Positions 59,767-64,000 of a DNA stretch of 64,000 nucleotides are shown here, piece by piece. The first letter of the stretch is position 1. Each line of letters starts with the position of its first letter. The translations under genes were made by a program, and so were the position numbers. The DNA lies in the NCBI GenBank assembly GCA_003506435.1, contig DOAQ01000048.1, positions 1-64,000 on the forward strand, read 5' to 3'. The notes beneath the pieces are model-generated. The model was not told the origin of the DNA and ran no database searches. It worked only from the letters and a program-made list of their open reading frames with translations. This DNA comes from Prolixibacteraceae bacterium. GTDB taxonomy: Bacteria; Bacteroidota; Bacteroidia; Bacteroidales; Prolixibacteraceae.

Positions 59767-60519
59767 ATGAAAAAATACATGTTGTTTTCACTTTTATTGT
59801 TCTTTGCATTTTCATGTACGACTTACTTTCCGGTTGTTGATACGGCAACTACAAATATTTCTGTAAGTGAATCGGTTGCAGGTGAAAACCCGGAATTGCT
59901 TGAATTGCTGAAACCGTACAAACAAGAACTGGAAGCAGACATGTCACGGGTATTGGCAATTTCCGATGTCGAAATGATAAAAAATAAACCCGAAAGTAAC
60001 ATGACTAATTTTATGGCCGACATGTTGCTGGAAGAAGGCCGGGAGTATTGTAAAAAGAACAATCTGGAATTGCCGGTGGTGGCGTATGTCAATTATGGCG
60101 GAATCCGTTCAACACTGCCGAAGGGGGAAATCAACGTACAAAAGGTTTTCGAACTCATGCCATTTGAAAACACGATGGCGCTGCTGAAAATTTCAGGAGA
60201 AAAATTTCGAAAAATGGCTGATATAATTGCAGAACGTGAAGGTGACGGTGTAGCAGGAATGAAACTTGGTATAAAAAACAAAACAGTGTCGAGCCTGCTG
60301 GTCGGCGGTGAAAAACTCGAAGCCGGAAAATCGTACTGGATTGTTACCAACGATTATGTGGCGAATGGCGGCGATAATATGGTCATGTTTACCGATCCGG
60401 AATCGTTCATCTCAACCGAAACATCCATTCGGGATATAATTATCAGGCACATGGAAAACAAAACAAAACGGGGACAGCATATTTCGGCACAAACCGACGG
60501 GAGGATATTTTATGAGTAA
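59767..60519 (+). CDS. 5'-nucleotidase C-terminal domain lipoprotein
   Basis: A 250 aa lipoprotein (lipobox FAFSC, Cys about 17) consisting only of the substrate-binding C-terminal domain of 5'-nucleotidases/UshA. It shows NMTNFMADMLLEE, VAYVNYGGIRSTLPKGEINV, FELMPFENTMALLKISGEK and WIVTNDYVANGGDN. The metallophosphatase half is the next gene, overlapping by 8 nt. The two together would form one functional nucleotidase at the inner face of the envelope. The ATG at 59767 begins a proper signal; the longer frame from 59695 does not. Confidence 0.88.
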   Translation: MKKYMLFSLLLFFAFSCTTYFPVVDTATTNISVSESVAGENPELLELLKPYKQELEADMSRVLAISDVEMIKNKPESNMTNFMADMLLEEGREYCKKNNLELPVVAYVNYGGIRSTLPKGEINVQKVFELMPFENTMALLKISGEKFRKMADIIAEREGDGVAGMKLGIKNKTVSSLLVGGEKLEAGKSYWIVTNDYVANGGDNMVMFTDPESFISTETSIRDIIIRHMENKTKRGQHISAQTDGRIFYE

Positions 60520-61429
60520 CCGGAGAAAATTTATTCAGCAACTCGCCTGGGGAAGCGCCGGGTTTTTAGCGGCACAATATCCCGGAAGCATCTATGCCAA
60601 AGATAATTTTGTGCAGATCAGAATTTTGCACACGAATGATATGCATTGTCATATCGAGCCGTTTCCTGAGTCAGATTCGCAGAATGGAGGCAAAGGGGGA
60701 ATGACCCGTTTATCGGGAATTATTGAAAAAATCAGGATGGAAAACCCCAATACTTTTTTGTTTGATGCAGGCGATATGTTTCAGGGGACACCGTATTTTA
60801 ATTATTACAAAGGCGAACTGGTTCTGAAGATCATGAGTAAAATGGGTTACGATGCCGGTACCATCGGAAACCATGAGTTCGACAATGGGCTGGAAGGGAT
60901 CAAAGAAGCATTGCCATTTGTGGGTTTCCCGATCTTGTCAGGCAATTACGATTTTTCGGATACAATTCTCAACGGTTCGTTTTTAACGCACAAAACATTT
61001 GTAAAAGAAGGTATCAAAATTGGCCTTTATGCCTTGGGAATCGAACTCGACGGGCTGGTGGCAAAAAAGAATTTTCAGGAGACCCGATATCTCAACCCCG
61101 TAAAAACGGCTCAGAAAATGGAATTATTTCTGAAAGAAGAAAAGAAATGCGATTTAGTTATTTGTCTGTCGCATTTGGGACTTGAGTATCAGGAAAAAAA
61201 GGTTTCTGATAGAATTCTTGCATCGGAAACCCGTTGTACCGATTTAATTATCGGTGGACACACTCACACGTTTTTAAACGATGCCATCCGAACGAAGAAT
61301 GCCGACGGAAAACCGGTAATCATTAATCAGGTTGGGTTTGGCGCTTTGTTGCTGGGGCAAATCGATTTTGTGTTCGATCGAGATAAGAAAATAAAAATGG
61401 CTGTTTCATCCTCTCGCAAAAACGGGTAA
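60512..61429 (+). CDS. 5'-nucleotidase metallophosphatase-domain protein (Tat signal)
   Basis: A 305 aa protein carrying only the calcineurin-like N-terminal domain of UshA-type 5'-nucleotidases. Metal ligands lie in ILHTNDMHCHIEPF, LFDAGDMFQGTPYFN, TIGNHEFDNG, CLSHLGLEY and IIGGHTHTFL. A twin-arginine leader (SNRRKFIQQLAWGSAGFLA) indicates folded export. Its start overlaps the preceding C-terminal-domain gene by 8 nt and its stop overlaps lnt by one base. Hydrolysis of extracellular nucleotides or related phosphodiesters is expected. Confidence 0.9.
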   Translation: MSNRRKFIQQLAWGSAGFLAAQYPGSIYAKDNFVQIRILHTNDMHCHIEPFPESDSQNGGKGGMTRLSGIIEKIRMENPNTFLFDAGDMFQGTPYFNYYKGELVLKIMSKMGYDAGTIGNHEFDNGLEGIKEALPFVGFPILSGNYDFSDTILNGSFLTHKTFVKEGIKIGLYALGIELDGLVAKKNFQETRYLNPVKTAQKMELFLKEEKKCDLVICLSHLGLEYQEKKVSDRILASETRCTDLIIGGHTHTFLNDAIRTKNADGKPVIINQVGFGALLLGQIDFVFDRDKKIKMAVSSSRKNG

Positions 61430-63021
61430 TGGAAAGCAGGAACTATTTTTTATACCCGCTTGTTTCTGCTGTATTATTAAGTATTCCGTGGCTTTTTGAA
61501 TTTCCCGGTTGGTTGCTTTTTGTTGGCTTTGTTCCGTTGTTTTTGTTTGAAAATTATCTTTCCGGTTTGCCGGGAAAAGGCAGCAAGTATGTTTTTCTAA
61601 ATTGGATTTTGATTTGTTTTTTTCTCTGGAACCTGCTTTCAGCTTGGTGGCTGGGCTATGCAACCATAGTTGGGCTGGCGCTTTTCCTGTTTCTGAATAC
61701 TTTTCTGATGGGGACGATTTGGTACCTGTATCACTTGTTTAAAAAACGGACTCATGAAAATCTGGCGCTTGTTTTTCTGGTTTCATTATGGCTTTCGTTC
61801 GAATTTCTGCATTTAAACTGGGACATACAGCTTCCGGGAATGACGCTGGGCGGGGCTTTTGGCAACCAGGTAAAAATAGTGCAGTGGTACGAATTCACCG
61901 GCGTTTTAGGCGGTTCGCTCTGGATTCTTGCCGTCAATATTTTCATCTACAAACTGGTGAAGTTTTTTCTGAATTTCAGGAAAATATCATTTCAACATAT
62001 CTTATCAGTACTGGCCGTCTTGCTTGTACCGATTGTTTTTTCAATGTTTTTGTATTTTTCATATTCTGAAAAAGGCGAAAAGCTGGAGTTTGCTGTTTTG
62101 CAACCCAATATCGATCCGTATACTGAAAAGTTTGACAAGCTGAGACCCGATGAGCAATTGGAGATTTTGTTGTCGCTAATCGATTCCGCAAAAGGTGCAT
62201 CGTTTATTATTGGTCCCGAAACTGCGCTTGCCCCGTTTGGGGAAGATTCAATCGATCTCATTCCTGAAATTCAACAACTGAAAGATGCGGTATCCGGACT
62301 TCCGGAAAAGAAAATAATTGTTGGAGCGAACACCAAAAAGTTTCTTTCAGAAAATGAGAATACAACTATTACTACCCGCTTTTTGAATGATGGGAAAACA
62401 CGATACGAAGAATACAATTCTGCCGTATTGATTGATGCCTCAGTACCGGTTCAAATCTATCACAAAAATATTCTGGTAAGCGGGGTCGAAAAAGTTCCGT
62501 TCGCCCGGTATTTTGGTTTTCTGAAGAATTTTTTCTTCGATTTGGGAGGCACAACCGGCGGGTTGGGAGCCGGTGTGCCACTGAATTTTGTTGTTGGCGA
62601 CAGTTTGCAATTGAGCCCGTTAATTTGTTTTGAATCGATGTTTGGCGGGTACCTCGGTGGATTAATTCGGCAGGGTGGGGAATATGTTGTTGTAATGACC
62701 AACGACGGCTGGTGGAAGAAAAGTTCCGGAGCCGGGTTGCATTTTTCGTACTCCCGCCTTCGTGCCATCGAAATGCGCCGTAGCATTGTCCGTTCTGCAA
62801 ATACAGGATTTTCAGGTTTCATTAACCAGCGCGGCGATGTGCTGCAAAAATCAGATTGGTGGACCCGGACTGTTGTAACCGGGGAATTATACGGCAACCA
62901 AACGCTTACTTTTTATGCCCGGTATGGAGATTATATTGGGCGGTTTTCTGCTTTTGTGGCCGGATTGCTTTTCCTTCTTTTTATTTCAGGAAGGATAAAG
63001 GAAAAATCAGCATCAAAATAG
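61429..63021 (+). CDS. lnt: Apolipoprotein N-acyltransferase
   Basis: A 530 aa inner-membrane enzyme that adds the third acyl chain to lipoproteins. About six N-terminal and one C-terminal hydrophobic segments surround a periplasmic carbon-nitrogen-hydrolase domain. The triad is visible: Glu in IIGPETALAPFG (about 263), Lys in IYHKNILVSGVEKVPF (about 345) and Cys in SPLICFESMFGG (about 401). VVMTNDGWW and RLRAIEMRRSIVRSANTGFS are typical. The start overlaps the preceding gene (TAATG). Confidence 0.95.
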   Translation: MESRNYFLYPLVSAVLLSIPWLFEFPGWLLFVGFVPLFLFENYLSGLPGKGSKYVFLNWILICFFLWNLLSAWWLGYATIVGLALFLFLNTFLMGTIWYLYHLFKKRTHENLALVFLVSLWLSFEFLHLNWDIQLPGMTLGGAFGNQVKIVQWYEFTGVLGGSLWILAVNIFIYKLVKFFLNFRKISFQHILSVLAVLLVPIVFSMFLYFSYSEKGEKLEFAVLQPNIDPYTEKFDKLRPDEQLEILLSLIDSAKGASFIIGPETALAPFGEDSIDLIPEIQQLKDAVSGLPEKKIIVGANTKKFLSENENTTITTRFLNDGKTRYEEYNSAVLIDASVPVQIYHKNILVSGVEKVPFARYFGFLKNFFFDLGGTTGGLGAGVPLNFVVGDSLQLSPLICFESMFGGYLGGLIRQGGEYVVVMTNDGWWKKSSGAGLHFSYSRLRAIEMRRSIVRSANTGFSGFINQRGDVLQKSDWWTRTVVTGELYGNQTLTFYARYGDYIGRFSAFVAGLLFLLFISGRIKEKSASK

Positions 63022-63093
63022 TAGGGTACAATCGAAATCAAGAAATGGAGTTGTATTTTTCCAAATCATCAGTAATCAATCGTCAATCATCAA

Positions 63094-63543
63094 TTATTTG
63101 TACGGAAGTCGCGCCAGTACTTCAGCCAGATGGTTAATTCCGTCTTCCAGCTTTTTGTTGACCATCATTTTTATCATCATGCTCATATCGGCATGAAGGG
63201 TCAGGCGCATTTTGCATTTATATGCTTCAACCGGCAACAACTGTATCCAGAAAGTAATGCTCAATGGCAAACCGCCACTGCTTTCTATTTTTATCGAACT
63301 GAATTCTTCTCGTTCCGTAATTCGGATTTCAGCAAGGCCAAGTCCGGCAATCTGAAAGCTGCACGAATCTTTATCTGAGCTGAAATTTGAAATCTTTATT
63401 TGCGGGATTTGTTCAGTTACTTTTTGAAGCAGGCCTTCATTGACATACTTTGAGAGGTTCTCAAAATTTGAAAGGTAATTGAAAACAATTTCCTGGTTGT
63501 GGTCGATGAACTTTATTTCGCTGATGTACTTGCTAATAGTCAT
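63094..63543 (-). CDS. SRPBCC-family protein
   Basis: A 149 aa single START-like domain protein (SEIKFIDHNQEIVFNYLSNF at the start; KMRLTLHADMSMMIKMMVNK near the end) of a group common in Bacteroidota next to pyrE. It lies 63 nt after pyrE on the same strand but behind a terminator. The ligand is unknown. The ATG at 63543 is used; the frame extends only to a TTG two codons upstream. Confidence 0.8.
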   Translation of the reverse strand: MTISKYISEIKFIDHNQEIVFNYLSNFENLSKYVNEGLLQKVTEQIPQIKISNFSSDKDSCSFQIAGLGLAEIRITEREEFSSIKIESSGGLPLSITFWIQLLPVEAYKCKMRLTLHADMSMMIKMMVNKKLEDGINHLAEVLARLPYK

Positions 63544-63552
63544 AATCAAGGA

Positions 63553-63587
63553 TAAAAAAAGCCCCTTCCTGTTTTGGAAAGGGTTTT
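63553..63587 (-). terminator. Rho-independent terminator of pyrE
   Basis: On the minus strand CCCTTTCC-AAAACA-GGAAGGGG forms a stem with one bulge and is followed by seven T. It begins about 20 nt after the pyrE stop. Confidence 0.75.
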
Positions 63588-63605
63588 GTAATATTTATTA
63601 GAAAA

Positions 63606-64000
63606 TTATTTTCCCCAGCTTTCAGGGTTTTCCCTCCATGCGTTCAGTTTTGCAACCTGGTCAGCGGTAATGCTGCCTTGCTGCAAGGCAATATCGATCA
63701 GTATCTGGTAACGGCTCAGGGCAGTCAGTTCAATTCCTGCTTGTTCAAACGCTTTGCGTGCCTGTGGAAAATTATAGGTAAAAATGGCCATCATTCCCAA
63801 CACTTCACCACCGAAATTAGTGATTGCATCCGCTGCTTTTAAACTGCTTCCGCCGGTCGAAACCAGGTCTTCAATAATAACCACTTTACGGCCCACTCTC
63901 ATGTCGCCTTCAATCAGATTTTCGAGACCGTGGCCTTTGGGCGCCGAGCGGACATATACAAAAGGCATTCCCAGACGTTCGGCAACCAAAACACCATGTG
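63606..64000 (-). CDS. pyrE: Orotate phosphoribosyltransferase (C-terminal part, cut by window edge)
   Basis: The frame runs off the right end, so the N-terminal part is missing. The visible 131 residues contain HGVLVAERLGMPFVYVR, the flexible-loop APKGHG and the PRPP-binding signature VVIIEDLVSTGGSSL. Orotate phosphoribosyltransferase converts orotate and PRPP to OMP in pyrimidine synthesis. The ending NPESWGK is common in Bacteroidota PyrE. A TTG at 63989 is not the start, because in-frame family-like sequence continues upstream of it. Confidence 0.93.
   Translation of the reverse strand, partial: HGVLVAERLGMPFVYVRSAPKGHGLENLIEGDMRVGRKVVIIEDLVSTGGSSLKAADAITNFGGEVLGMMAIFTYNFPQARKAFEQAGIELTALSRYQILIDIALQQGSITADQVAKLNAWRENPESWGK

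Overview
The window is a 64 kb chromosomal piece of a Bacteroidota bacterium. Several features point there: SusC/SusD with an ECF sigma/FecR pair, type IX secretion C-terminal domains on large secreted enzymes, -7 promoter boxes of the form TAnnTTTG, weak Shine-Dalgarno signals, a Bacteroidota HU-related DNA-binding protein and many Tat-type secreted enzymes. The mixture of housekeeping genes and polysaccharide loci would suit a Bacteroidales/Marinilabiliales-like lineage, but no rRNA is present and the genus cannot be read from the sequence.

Left part (1-13025): housekeeping and small accessory genes. On the minus strand are ispE, gcvP, a metallo-beta-lactamase-fold hydrolase and pcm. On the plus strand are a degenerate Gfo/Idh-like protein, a polyprenyl-phosphate sugar transferase and a DinB-like protein. 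A GlxA-type AraC regulator then faces a run of five small-fold genes (two SRPBCC, three VOC).

L-rhamnose region (13335-27697): an AraC regulator diverges from a nine-gene plus-strand operon. Its order is rhaT permease, GH99-like (WbsX) lipoprotein, GH78 rhamnosidase, second GH99-like protein, rhaM mutarotase, second GH78 rhamnosidase, rhaA isomerase, class II aldolase, rhaB-type kinase. Together these would release L-rhamnose outside the cytoplasm, import it and convert it to DHAP and lactaldehyde. The control region carries a perfect 11-bp inverted repeat overlapping back-to-back promoter boxes. A tRNA-Ser/tRNA-Pro operon with its own promoter and terminator follows.

Accessory polysaccharide region (about 29594-54752, all minus strand): the transcriptionally upstream end holds an ECF sigma factor, FecR anti-sigma, SusC with STN domain, SusD and two paralogous multidomain polysaccharide-lyase-like proteins (PL14/PL20-type fold) with T9SS tails. 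Next come an HU-related gene with a 22-bp tandem repeat array behind it, an unrecognised secreted protein, an FG-GAP protein, an M14 carboxypeptidase, a GH140-like protein, a DUF6298-like protein, a Tat-exported Gfo/Idh oxidoreductase, a DoxX-like membrane protein, a Tat-exported alpha/beta hydrolase and an orphan ECF sigma. It looks like a large polysaccharide utilisation locus whose substrate I cannot assign. A uronic-acid polymer, possibly with rhamnose given the neighbouring operon, is a hypothesis.

Right part (54981-64000): housekeeping genes prs, rplY, pth, an S4-domain protein, a DUF4924 protein, a DCC-family protein, a LysM/amidase_3 protein, a 5'-nucleotidase split over two genes, lnt, an SRPBCC protein and the C-terminal part of pyrE, cut by the window edge. 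Several palindromic non-coding repeats of the interspersed Bacteroidota kind lie in the intergenic gaps.
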